Shown one piece after another: positions 25,828-37,800 of a stretch of DNA of 64,000 nt. The notes below the pieces were generated by a model that ran no database searches, was not told the DNA's origin, and saw only the letters and a list, made by a program, of their open reading frames with translations. Made by a program: the position numbers and the translations under genes. Location of the stretch: positions 23,050,549 through 23,114,548 of the forward strand of contig JAVDOI010000008.1 in assembly GCA_032191485.1 (NCBI GenBank). The letters are read 5' to 3'. This stretch comes from Leptoclinus maculatus. Its lineage: Eukaryota; Chordata; Actinopteri; Perciformes; Stichaeidae. Numbering within the stretch: position 1 is the stretch's first letter; the number at the start of each line of letters is the position of its first letter.

Positions 25828-26289
25828 ACCCATCCGGGGTGCTTCGGGGTGTCAACTAGCTCCTGTTTCATCCCGGATTAACACGGTTATGCTACGGTTC
25901 ATCCCGGTCTTACTACTGTTCATCCCGGTCCTACTACGTTTCTTCCCGGATGCGCTACGATCAACGCCGCCCCCCTCTCCATTCCCGGATCACCCCGGAT
26001 GTTAGTTGTACGTCCGACGAGCCGCTCGTCTTCCCGGATACGCCGCGGATGGCCACGGTTCATCACGGATGGCCACGGTTTTACTACGGTTCATCACGGA
26101 ATGTCCCGGACTGACTACGGTTTCACTACGGTTCCACTCCCGGATGACCCCGGATCTGATCCGTAGTGTATCCGGGGACATCCGTAGTATGTCCGGCTTT
26201 CAGTGGAACTGGGGCTTAAGCAAGAGAGTGACCTAGAGCGTTTGAAGCTTAGGGTCGCTGACCAAGCTGTCATATTTGACGAGTGAGAA

Positions 26290-27059
26290 TGTGTTGCTGA
26301 TAAGACTCCAGTAGTGAGGAGAGAAATAGCTCCAGCACATAATTCTTCATAAAACAAGAACATTTCATTTCTTTACTGAAAAAAGAAGAGCAACACAAGG
26401 TGTTAATTAAATTATTCAATTTACAAGCAAATAAGTTTTAAAATACTTGTTTTCTCAATGGAGCTCGGATCGATCGGTGCTATTCTATGCTAAGATTGTA
26501 GCAGCTCCATCAACACTCAAAATATCTTCATCTAGGCATAAATACGGCAGCGTCTTTTTCATAGTTTGGTCCGGTCTCTACTAATATGAGGTATCGTACA
26601 GCTCTGGGTGAACACCTATGGCTACAGTATTTTTTTCCTGATTCAACAACGGCAGGACGTCAGTGATGACAGAAGGAGCATCTCAACGCTGATAGGCTAT
26701 CGCGCCGCAGCATCATGCATTTTTTTTTGCCCGAGTTGAAACATTTCAACTCGCGCAAATTCGCGTCAGCCGCGCCATTCAAGTCAGCCGCGACATCGCG
26801 AATATGCGGCACTCCAGTCTCATCGCGCCTGTGCATAGACTTTGTATGTAATCTACTCGTGCGAATAATTCGCGCCGCGTTTAGTGTGAACACGGCATTA
26901 GACTGGTAGCTTATTGAGGCTAATTTAAGCTTTTTTTGGGGCAACTTCTGGTACGTACTGCTGTGTAACTTAAATAACTGAGTGAGTTGCTGTGATTACA
27001 TAACGCTGCATGTATCATGATGAATCGTATGTTCTCTGTCATTAAATGTGAGTAAACAA
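26290..27059. other. intergenic spacer past adgrb1 3' end
   Basis: 26460-26650 resembles 46840-47030 (CTCTGGGTG, GGCTACA, GATTCAACAA blocks), an unnamed repeat. 26640-26900 is listed separately. Confidence 0.4.
26640..26900 (-). mobile_element. CGCG-rich DNA transposon fragment
   Basis: Read on the minus strand from 26899: TAATGCCGTGTTCACACTAA, ACGCGGCGCGAATTATTCGC, and later GCGCAAATTCGCG-type repeats. 'TGCCGTGTTCACAC' is a terminal motif common to fish cut-and-paste elements. The other end was not found. Confidence 0.5.
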
Positions 27060-28676
27060 GAGGACTCCTTTTATTATATAGATATGCTTTTATTAGAAAT
27101 AAGACACATTCATTTTGTGCTCTGAAAACTGTACATTAACAAAGAGGCGACCCAAGTAAATTAAAAAGGGGAGTGAGGGGAAGTGGGAGGAGAGTTTTTG
27201 TGTGGGGGTGGGGCGCAGATCAGTGGGTCATAGGTCGGAGGTCAGGGTTTCAACAAATACAGATTTGAGGGAGTGACTGGCGGTAATATCAAAACACACA
27301 CTGTTACATTGCGATACAGAACACTCGTATAGTCCAGTACCCTGAAAGGACAAGGAGGGAATGGGAGGATCGGTATCAGAATAATCATGGTCATATTTAT
27401 AATTATAACAACTATCCCCAAGCACAGTAAGAAAGATATTTATAGGCTAAAATCCATTCTGTAGAACTCTGTTGAAATAATTACAATGCTGTACATCAGG
27501 ACTCCAAATGAGCCTTGTGCTTTCTGTGTGCAACCACCGTCCCTCTGATGAACTCTGCCTTGTCTCTATCATCACCTTTAATCATCATACCATATATATA
27601 TATATATTTATTCATTTACTCGTCTTCCGTTAATCAACACACACACAAACACAAACATACACACAAGTTTGTTTTTCCTTCTCATCTTTGAAACGCCATC
27701 ATACTTTGCATTTACCGTACCAAGTCTGCTTGTACATGGAGAAACTGACTCAAACAGCATGTGTTTGTTGAACGTGGCCTCCTTCTGGATGCACTGACGC
27801 TGTGCACATGTCCCTCTGTGGGACATGTGCACATTGTTGTTGAGGGCCGATAAATGCGCAAAGCCCGCTGGCCCCACTCTGGCGTCTGTTGAGGTGTCCG
27901 TCGATGAGAAGGCAACTTGCCATTTTGGCTCAGGGAAACGTCTCGATTATATTTTTTTGTACCCCCTCCGTTCCCTTCACTTGTCACTGCAGGGCCGACC
28001 TGGCCCCTTCAGGATCTCGGGGGATGAAGCGGTTGAGCCAAAAGAATTGGTGTGAGTTGTAGGGGAGGGGGCTACTGCATTGAGGGCCACATGGGTGTAT
28101 ACTCTGTAGTCTGCCCCATTCCTTCCTTTTCTCTTTCGAGATTGATGTTGGAGAAAAAAAACAAGTCCAGAGGCATCTCGAGCCGTATAAAACAGCGTCC
28201 ATCATGACAAAGAGAGCGGAAAAGTGACACGATACTCTCAACAGTGGAAAAAAAAGAGACATAATCATGATTATTACATTGTATTCATTTAATACAGGGG
28301 TAAACATTGCATGATTACCTATGCTTTGCGGCTTATTACATGGCTATATGATGCACATATAGTCGCTGAATCTGCTACCATGGCAATCTGTCTACCATGT
28401 GAGCCAATGTGGTGTCTGACACCACATACCAGAAGATGACCAGTATTTGGCAGACAGAAACACCGTCCAAACATCAAATGAAACAACATAGAAAGACGCA
28501 CTATTTTCCAGTTATCTCTAGAATTGGTTGAGTTAATTTCCCTCCTTCTCTTCTCACGTTGTCGCAGTGGGCTTGAGTAGATATCCAGATCAGGGCAGTG
28601 TGTGTGGTGTGTCAGCATGTTCGTCTGAGAGGATTGGAAAACGAAGGAAGTTGTGGGTGTGATGTCGGGATCTTGG
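27060..28676 (-). other. adgrb1: probable adgrb1 3' UTR
   Basis: About 1.6 kb after the stop without interspersed repeats that I recognise. Minus-strand AATAAA hexamers lie at 27089-27094 and 27070-27075, and another at about 27607-27612 after a (TA)n run. The end near 27060 is an inference from the paired hexamers; a shorter UTR ending near 27590 is equally possible. It contains a perfect hairpin at 27801-27833. Confidence 0.5.
27801..27833 (-). repeat. perfect 14-bp hairpin in predicted 3' UTR
   Basis: The arms TGTGCACATGTCCC (27801-27814) and GGGACATGTGCACA (27820-27833) pair perfectly around a 5-base loop. Transcribed from the minus strand this gives a stable stem-loop. It is too short for a typical pre-miRNA. 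Confidence 0.9.
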
Positions 28677-28871
28677 TCACACCTCCGTCTGAAGGTCCAT
28701 GATCTCCTGGCCCACCAGAGGAATGGTGGCGCTGGTCTTCTCCCACTCCACCGTCTGCAGCTCCAGAGGGGACGCTGCCACTGTCTCCAGGTCCTTCCTG
28801 ACCCAGGAAGGGGGGGAGTGGGTCTTCCTGATACCCTCCCACGCCCTCTTACTGGGGGTCTGCTGCTTGTC
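28677..28871 (-). CDS. adgrb1: adgrb1 last coding exon with PDZ ligand
   Basis: Sixty-four codons and a TGA stop (28677-28679), after a CTTCCCATCAG acceptor. It reads [16 protein letters not shown] ... [19 protein letters not shown], then [10 protein letters not shown]. The final QTEV is the class I PDZ ligand shared by ADGRB1-3 (MAGI and other PDZ scaffolds in mammals). Confidence 0.96.
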   Translation of the reverse strand, partial: DKQQTPSKRAWEGIRKTHSPPSWVRKDLETVAASPLELQTVEWEKTSATIPLVGQEIMDLQTEV

Positions 28872-31800
28872 CTGATGGGAAGAGGACAGAGGGAAAAAAG
28901 GCTTGTTTTCTCAGGGATGATACAATATGTGATGTATTTTAGAAGTTCTATTGGAAGTTCTTTTGATGGACCTACTTTACCTTGCTCTGATTTTTTTTTT
29001 ATCTGTCTTCCTTAGCAATTTCCAACACTTCTTATTGGGTATATGCATAAAAAGCAAGCTATATGTAGTAATAAGGACTGGGATGCAAATATGATCGTAG
29101 CTGAGGCACAGCCTCAAATCACATCTTGAAGAAGTTAATCTCTCTGCCTCTTACACTTGACATCAACATGTTTCGGCTTTTTTGTCTTTGGGTAGAAGCT
29201 AATGCTGTGTGATTCTGCAGAGCTATCACAAATATTTGATTGGGTCCTGACACTATCTGTGTCAAATTGCTGCACTTGATCTGTGAAGTTGGACATGGCG
29301 CTATGTCAGAGAAGACCTGCCTCCAAAGCTGTGAAACAAATGAAGCTTTTGTAGCAACAAGAAATATAAATCATCTGCTGCCATGGAACGACCGCAGCTA
29401 CAAAGCCAACATGGAACCCCCTCTTGTACCTGCTGTTGGTGACTTTGTTAAGGGACAAGTTCCCAGCCAATCCAATCCCAACCTAGTTTCCCATAGTTAA
29501 TAGGAGAAAAAGAAACTCCTTGAGTGATTATTTATCTAGCTAATAGCCTTGCCAAGCAAGAAAAAAACAAACCCCCACGTTGATAATAATAATGTCTTGG
29601 ATCTCAAGTGTATAATATTAACTGTAAAGTCAAACGTGCAAGGTTGGCTGGCTTTATCTCTGTAGCAATGGTCATTGAGTTTATTGGTAATATTTAAACC
29701 GGTTCTCATTCCCAATTTGCCAAGTACTACCACTTGGTCAGTGGTCCTCAGACTCAACAAGGCACCCTTTAGCGTCTGTATGAGACGCACCAGGCTTTCA
29801 ACTAACTCCAATGTAAACCCATCCATGTCATTATCAGACGTTCAGAGCACCTAACGTGGTATACAGAGCTAGAAAGTCTGCGTAGGGAGGGTGGGTAATG
29901 AGGAAACCCTGGAGAAACAGGAGACTGCTGTTTGTGTCCTATGTAAAACCAAGTCAAAGTGGACTTATTCAATATTAGTATTGTTTAACTTCTGGACTTC
30001 ACTAATGCCATGTGCCACGATCTTTTACGAAACCTAACTCAGCGGTTTTGTTGCGTAACTAAACGTAAAACTAAATTAATTAATATTGCATATCTACTTG
30101 AAACACATGACACATAGATGCAGAATAGACATTTTTTAATATATTACTTTTGAAAATAATCAAACCTAAACAAGTTAGCCCTTGTGTCGGGTATCAGAAC
30201 CTCAGCCTGTACTTATCCAGAGCCTACGCTGCCAACCCAACACCTAGCTAGAGGCCTTGTTGTGGAACAAGCTATAATAAGGTATGATTTCAAAGAGCTT
30301 TTAAGTATTTGTCACATTTGGAGCAATCTTAGAACCCATCGGCTATCAGTCTGTTGACTGATTCTAGGTTTCTAGATCTGGTGTAGCAGCGGATATCCAG
30401 GCCAAAACTTCCTATTCAGAGCAACGGTCATTGTTTGGGTTCCGATTAGCAACTTGAGACTACTACTACTAATAATTGTGTTGGGGTCTGCGAGGTGACG
30501 TTTACGACCGGATTGTCTCTCAAGTAGCCAGTTTATACAAGATTTCATTTTTAAGCTAATAAATAGCTAAATTATTGTCAGAGCCAGAAGGGTATTCGGC
30601 CAATGTGTTCCGCCTCTTCTGCTCTCAACACGTACTGTTTATCTGCATACGACAAAAGCCCGCTCAAATGTTATTGGTCCATTCTAATCGGACTAATAAC
30701 TGACTACAAACGGCAACCAGACACTTCCGATACCAAAATCCCATTGCCTAAAGAATCTGTATTCATTATACAGATATCTGTTTATTTCATTTGTACTTGG
30801 CAAAATTTGTAGTTGTAGTTTGTATGCTCACCCACAACTACGCCCCTTGATGTCCCCACAGCTAACTTCTCCTGGCATTAACATTGTAAGCAGATGAATA
30901 ATGCAATCTTTAAAATGGCTCCACTAATAATTAAACAGGAAACTCCACTTGAGTTTGGCGGTTTGTGCTAATGATGGAAGGAAAACAGCATTAGATATAG
31001 GAGAGAAAGGGGTGGGGGGGGGGCAAAACAGAATAAAGTTAAACTCTTTACACTCATGTTGGTCTTGTCGCTGCTGGCAGAGGACACGCTCCATCTTTTG
31101 GCAGCTTTGGCGTCAACAGGTGGAGATTCTCTATCCTTGTCTGCACTGTGAATCTTCCTGTTCAGGTCCTGAAACATGTCCTGGTGGCGTTTCCGGGTGT
31201 GCATAATCTTCTACACAGGGACATTGCACGTTAACGTACAAGGTAAACAGCACAGGCTACCATCAATCCTACTTCACCCCCTTTCACATGTGATGTCTCG
31301 AATCCCAACACTACAGTCACACCCAAGCTTTAAATAAATCTGATGAATGTATGCAAGCATCTAGAGGTCTGAATAGCTAGAGACATCAGCTTTTTGGTCT
31401 AAATCTAAAATAAGCTCTGTAGGAATCAAAGACACTAAAATTACCTCAAAGTCAAGCTCTGCATAGCGTGATTTTCGTCTCTGGGGGGGAGATGAGACAG
31501 AGAGATTAAAGATGTGTCTTGATATCGTTTGCCTTGTGAGCACGCAAATGCTCGAGTGTTTTTGAACTGTTTCTTTGTGTATCTCCACGTCGGCCAGTCA
31601 ACAACGGGTGTTTCTGGGACGCAGAGGAGAGCAGTGTCACGAGGGAGGAAACAAGGTTTGCTGCTGGTCATTCTGACCCTGTTGGCACAAGTTTGCAGTT
31701 AACAGATTGCGACCAAATGACCTTTAAGTCCTCCATCACGGAGTGGGTGAAGGAAAAGCTGACCTTCAGGCTGCTTGGTTGCCGTGGCAGCTGCCGCCTC

Positions 31801-34800
31801 GCACGGCATCATGGAAGTGTGTTTTGGCCCCGGAGTGAAAAAGACACCAGCAGGCAGATGCCACTGTATCGTCTCATCTTGCACTAGGAGCTGAGTGAAA
31901 ACTAACCTTTTTAAAGATGCTTTCCGTACTTGGGGCCAGAAAAAACAGGCTGGGGTACTTGTTGTTATGCAGTGTTTGTAATGAATGAAATAAGAGGGCT
32001 TGTTATCTTATTTTTAGCATCAGAGAGGGAATGACCTAAGCATGCAAGACATGTAGCACAGTGCTGCCCTGTGGATACCTAATTAATTTAATGCTCCTTT
32101 TATTTATTTCTTGTGAATTAATATCCAGTTTATTAACATGTGGCTCCCTAGCCCATCATCCGTGTTAATCATTTCCTCCAACACAGAGAGTGGGCTAAAG
32201 CTGTGTTGGTCAAACACAGCCTGTGGCAAATAGAGGATTCTAGAGAAAAATACATACAATGTCAATGGTAACTATAGTGTTTCTATATGAATGGCTGCAG
32301 TACATGTATGCAGTATACAGTATGCAAAATATTAGATGGTGAACCAAAGAATAAGCAGGCATGGTACATGGGATCATTCACATTGATTTATGGATAACAC
32401 AAGAAGCAGAGCAGTTCAAATGTCCCTGTTGAGAGAGTGATAATAAAGAGGACATGAGATGAGAAGAAAGGAATGTTCACCATAATGACACTGCCACCAT
32501 TTCTCAAACAAAGGCCAGTATTCAAATGTTGTAATGGCATTAAAGTTGCAAACATAGAGAGGGGTGGAATTACTAACAATGGATCTCATGTACAATCAGA
32601 ATCGAGTCCACAGTACTACTTCAATCAGTATAGCAACCCTTCAAAATGAATACTGTTTTTATTCACTAATTTATTGCACTCACTTCTACTTGACACTTTT
32701 TCGATTCTGTCAATGAAATCAACCACTTCCTGCAAATGTTTCACATTAAAAGCCTTCCAGGAAAGAACAGGCTTGTGCCCTTTAATGTATTGTGTAATGC
32801 CAGGTTGAGACTACACAACATTCATGTCTGTTAATATGGTCACAGTGTAAGATTAGGAGGCAATTATAGAGTCACAAGCAGAACGTCTGTGTAACAAGGA
32901 GGTCTTGGTGGATGGGTGGGTCAGACGAACAAAGGACTCACTGAGACTGCTGTTTGTGTCCCGTGTGTTTGTGTCACTGTTGACTCATTTTACCTTAGTT
33001 TGGTCACATACCTTTTGTACCTTACTTAGAAGTACTTATTTTAACCCAAATTACAATCTTTTTCTAAACCTAACCAAGTAGTTTTGCTGTGTAAATAACT
33101 GTAAAAACTAAGCAAACCTACGCTGGAAGTTTTTTATGCAAACAGACTGTATACATGTAACGAGCGTAAACTCTATGTATTCCTGTATTTGAACCGGGTT
33201 CTGGAAACAAGAATGTAAATGAACAATGGCATCCGAAGCGGTGTGTATCATACTGGCTTACGTAACCTAAAATAAGAAAGAAAGGACAACTGTGACTTTT
33301 CCTCTGTTTCACAGTTCCACCTCGCAGCACCAACAACACCATTCCTCTGTCGCTTTGCCGTTTTAAAGCAGAAGAGTTCCTATTGATCGACAGAACAGGT
33401 CGTGGAATTAATTGGTCATTCCACACGTTAGAAGGGGTGACCCTGAAAACTCGTCTTTTACTTTTTTGACCGCTAATTTCACAGTCGAAGTGATGGTAGA
33501 CGCAGGTTTTTTGCTCCCGTCTCCCTACGTCTATCAGGTTTAGCTATTATGGGGCTGATACTGTGTCGTCTGAAAGCAGCGCAACATCTGTGCAGGAAGT
33601 GTTACGTTTTTTTGACAGAAGTTTAGAAGTACTAGAAAAAGAGAAACTGAGATCAGCAGAAGGATCAGTATGTGATTCTGTTGTTGTAATAGGAATGGTG
33701 CTGTTTTTAATAGTATCGTGAATTTATCAAGACAAGAAGTAAACAAGAGTAGAGTTTGCATCAAAAGCAGATTAAAACAAGCAGATCAGAGAACAATGAG
33801 GCTTCTTTCTAAAAAGAAGGAAATTACAAATGAAAGGCTCATCTCTGATATAAACCAGTTTCAAAATAAAGGCCTGGTTGTTGAGAATGTATGGTGAGCA
33901 GTAATAACACAACGTTGACATGCATGTCTTTTTTTAAGTATGAAGTGTGAGGCTGATAAAAAAAAAAGAATATGCTGATCAGTTTGGTGGTCTTACCTCC
34001 AGTGAGCTCATGGACAGCGTGGAGACGGTCTCACTCTTGGACATCACACCGGAGTTTCCAGAATCTCCCCCGTCACACATGTTGTTGGCTACCTGGGAGT
34101 CTCTGGGCATGTTCTGCAGATTGTGTGCAGGTGAGTCTCTGTCAGAGCACGACACACTGATCTGGTCGGCAGGCAGGCTCTTCAGCCCGAAGCCAGGCAT
34201 TGGCTCTCCGTTGGCAGGGTTAGCCAGGTGAATGAGCCTGGTCTGAGGCAGCTGCTCAATGCCGATGTTATACTTGGCCGTCTGCTCCTCTTTGCCCTTG
34301 GCCAGCTTCAGGGTGCCTGTGTTGTTGGTCGGCAGGATGACGTAGCCCGGGCCTTTGCCGGTGCCCTCGGAGCTGCTGCCCTCGCCGTTTCCTCGAGGCA
34401 GCTCTCCGTCCAGCTGCTTGAAGAGTTCGCCATCACAGATATAGATGGATTTGGCGCCCGGCAGCTCCGTGCTGATTCCCTTGGCGGGGCCCTTCTCCCT
34501 GCGCAGAGTCAGAGTGTGGCTGGTGTAGTCTGCCACGTTCTGGAGGTGAACCTTCGCCATGCTGGCCGGCATGGTGTTAAAGTTTGAACCCTTCTGAAGG
34601 GTGAGGGTCGCAGAGGAGGCCTTCTCCTCCCCCTGGAGAGAGGAGCGCTTCGTAGTGCCTGCAGGCAAAGAAAAGACCAAAATAATCAAAAGTGTCAACC
34701 TTCAAATACATCTCAGTCAAAACCTGCTGAGTGTTCGGAAAAATGAGACGGCAAGAAAAAAAACAATGTTTGTAAAATCATGTCTACAGGGAGAACACGG

Positions 34801-37800
34801 CTGAATCCGGCTTGTCTTGCCCCTGTGACCCCAACCTCATTTCACTATAACTGCTGGCTTATGGCAGCATGCGTATCCCATACCATGTCCAGGCTGGCCG
34901 AACAACATCAGACCACGCTCTATCTGCAACTGAATGTCTCACAATCTCTTGCTGCGCTCCCCCATTCTTACTTGACATATAAAAAGAACAACAAACAATT
35001 ATCGCTCTCTGTTCTCTTCTGTCTTTTCTCGATCAGGCGTGCCTGCGTCTCAATAGCTTTTCTGCTCCAGATGCTTTTCTTGATATCCTGTCTCGAGAGA
35101 TAATCAGATTTCCACTCCCAGGGGATATCAGAGCAGAGCCGGTATCTGATGCGGTACTGTCGGGACGGGACTTAATTATACAGCGGCAGTGTAGGAGAGA
35201 CTCCGACAGCCCTATTTATCTGCATATAACTGCTCAGCACACGTTCACCCCACTCCCATCAGCCCGGTGTAAAATGCCTTATGCAGCAGTAATGTGCTGT
35301 ATTTCTTGTCAAATCGGCTCCTTGGCGAAAGGGAGGTTTGCTGTGATGTTGATTGTAAGACACAAGTGCAGAACTGAGGGGGAACACGCCTCACATCTGT
35401 TCCGACTACGTGTAGGAATTATAAGCAGTCAAAATACAAAGAGGAGGCACAGAGAGACATCTGTAGCTTTCGAGCAGCGGTCCCCAAAGTCGCACACACG
35501 GAATCAAACGCGCTCTACCTGGAGCTTACCTGGTCTGCAGGCCATATCCACGTCTTTCTCAAAGTCAGTCTGAGGACAGAAAACAATAAATATTGCAGTC
35601 AGTGTACACACCCTGCCAATATTGAATAATAAATCCTGAGAGGTAAAAATAGCATATGCATATTCATACCATGAGCTGGGCGTGGCCATTCTGGAAAGAT
35701 CCTCCTGAATCTCCATTGGCGTCCTCCTGGCGGTCCACCACCCGGCACTTCACCGCCTCCTGAACCTGAAGCAAATCACGAGTGTACAGATCATGATCTT
35801 GGCACTGGTGTGATGCATCAATTCACAACACATACTACTGTGAATGAGAGGACAGCTCTTGAAGCGACTCCAAAAGGCTGCAATGTTCATGACATAACAA
35901 AAACCTTTGGAATGTCATGGCCACTGCACCCCCCTACAAAGTGTTGATTGAGTGAATGGACAAAGACACTTGCATAGCAACATAACCATTCATATACGGA
36001 GTTCTACATCACTGTACAAAGAATCTCAGTGGGAGGTGGGAGATTTAGAGCTTCAAACAAAACCAAGAAGCGGTAGCCTACATATATGAAGTCTGCGGTG
36101 ATGGGAGGTACCTCTCTGCGCAGGATGCAGTGCACCATGACAATGACGAAGCCTTCCAGCGAATCAAAGACAGCAAAGAGGATCTGGAAGAGCGCAGAGC
36201 GCCGGTCTGTGATAGCGAGGACGGCTGACATCCAGGTGAGAGCCAGTAGGGGCAAAACCACACAGGAGCTCCACAGTGACGCCCTGCAGGACGGGAGGGG
36301 AACCGCAGTCAAGGACAGCATGCGTAAACCTCGGTCAACATGACACAGAAGTCAAGCCTACAATGTTTCTAACATATTTCATATTTGTCATTAGCTAAGA
36401 CAATTACATTTTTAACATCTAAAGCAGGCTTTTGATATACAACTATTCCAGGAGATAAACTGGATGTCTGTTCTTTTGTAACTTAAAAAAATAGCACAGC
36501 AGAGAATCTTAACATAATCTTAAACCAATCTGCTTGATAACCTGATAACTGCCCATGTTGGTAGCAGCCTTCAGCTCTAACATGCATAAATACATAACGT
36601 CACAACAAATAATTGTGCTACTATCACAAACAAAAACATACATCCATTATCTGCAGATATATATGTTCATAGTTCACATATATTACATGCATGTATGTTT
36701 AAGATGGTTCAGTCAAACCATAGAGGATCTAGTGCCACAGGAGAGAGAAGGAAGAGGGATGGTGAGCAGTGGGGAAAAACAAGTGTGATGAGGCTGAAAC
36801 AGAATGCAAAGACAAACGGAGGCAGAGCAGAGGAGGACAGAGAGACAGAGAGACAGAAGAGGAAGAGTCCGTAGTTTTGCTCCCACTTTGCTGTTCTTGT
36901 TTTTTCTTTCTCTGAGTCATTCTATGTGTTCTAATGTGCACATCAGGAATGGACACTCACTCAGATCACCTGACCTAACCGATTCAATGGCTGCTAACAT
37001 TTATTTTAAGTTGGATAATATTCCAGTTGTGGAATAAAAGTACTTTACTCAAGTAACATTCTACGGTACATGCAACAATGGAATAATACTATTATCATAA
37101 GCAAAAGTGATGCATTCACAAGTTTGCTTTAAATTTAACATTTTATACATTTCTACAGCATTAATTAAAAGAGCCACGTCATACCAACCAATCTGCTGCT
37201 CTGACTTGCTCTTTGGAACACAAATACTCTTCCAATTACTTCTAGGTTTCTTTTTTTCCGATCAGTGTTTAGCTGTTGTCAATAACACCTCATGCAGCAG
37301 TTTCACATTAAAAGCACGGAGAAGAGGGGTTTTGGCCCTTCAGCTGCTAGAATGCTTTCTAAAGTTCATGTGTGAAGGACGCGTTGAGTTTCATTGACAA
37401 CAGCTTAGCACCGAACAAAAAAACTGAAAAGCTGAAGTGACTCAAAGTAATCAATGGGTATATAAGTAAATAATGTCATTGTTGTAGCTGGTCTAAGAGC
37501 ACAATTACTCTTTAAAATGAATAAATAAACTGAAAGGGCACACATTCAAATGTCCATTCTGACCTAAACTATTGCTGAAAATATCCAAATAGTGACTATG
37601 ACTAATATGTGAGACAGGTGAGCACATGTTCCCTTCATGACATTACTATAATTACTAATCAAGCCATGATGATACAATCACTACAAATCAGGCACTAATG
37701 GAGACTTTGAAATAGGCCGTGTCCAAAATCACTGACTACTCAGCCGCTATATAGTGCACTGTGTAGTAAGTTCCCTATTGTTTGTGCTGTCTGGATGCAT

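Larger units (their letters stand above)
25352..26212. mobile_element. CCGGAT/ACGGTT-rich inverted-end element
   Basis: 861 bp between inverted ends: CCAGTTCCAC then C then GAAAGCCGGA on the left, and the same with one mismatch reversed on the right. Both arms are made of a degenerate, CpG-rich short unit (CGGATGGCCACGG, CTACGGTTCATCCCGG and variants) repeated dozens of times. The middle (about 25590-25830) differs: a TATA box, an ATG, a (GCT)n run and a stop. No TSD found. Confidence 0.75.
24925..26289. mobile_element. repeat family A, full copy with inverted ends
   Basis: The left end (TTCTCACTC ... GCTTGGTCAGCACCCCT) is inverted at the right end (26230-26289, reading GTCGCTGACCAAGCT ... 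GAGTGAGAA). It is a non-autonomous DNA-transposon-like element. The centre has been replaced or invaded by the CCGGAT-rich element at 25352-26212. Partial copies: 9455-9605, 10925-11056, 29697-30080, 32880-33175. Confidence 0.7.

Noticed and set aside
27801..27833. Pre-miRNA
   Set aside because: The stem is only 14 bp, too short for Drosha/Dicer processing; kept as a hairpin only.
28653..29015. 120-codon plus-strand frame over the adgrb1 last exon
   Set aside because: Antisense shadow of the real coding exon.
34228..34587. 119-codon plus-strand frame
   Set aside because: Shadow of the large adgrb1 tail exon on the opposite strand.
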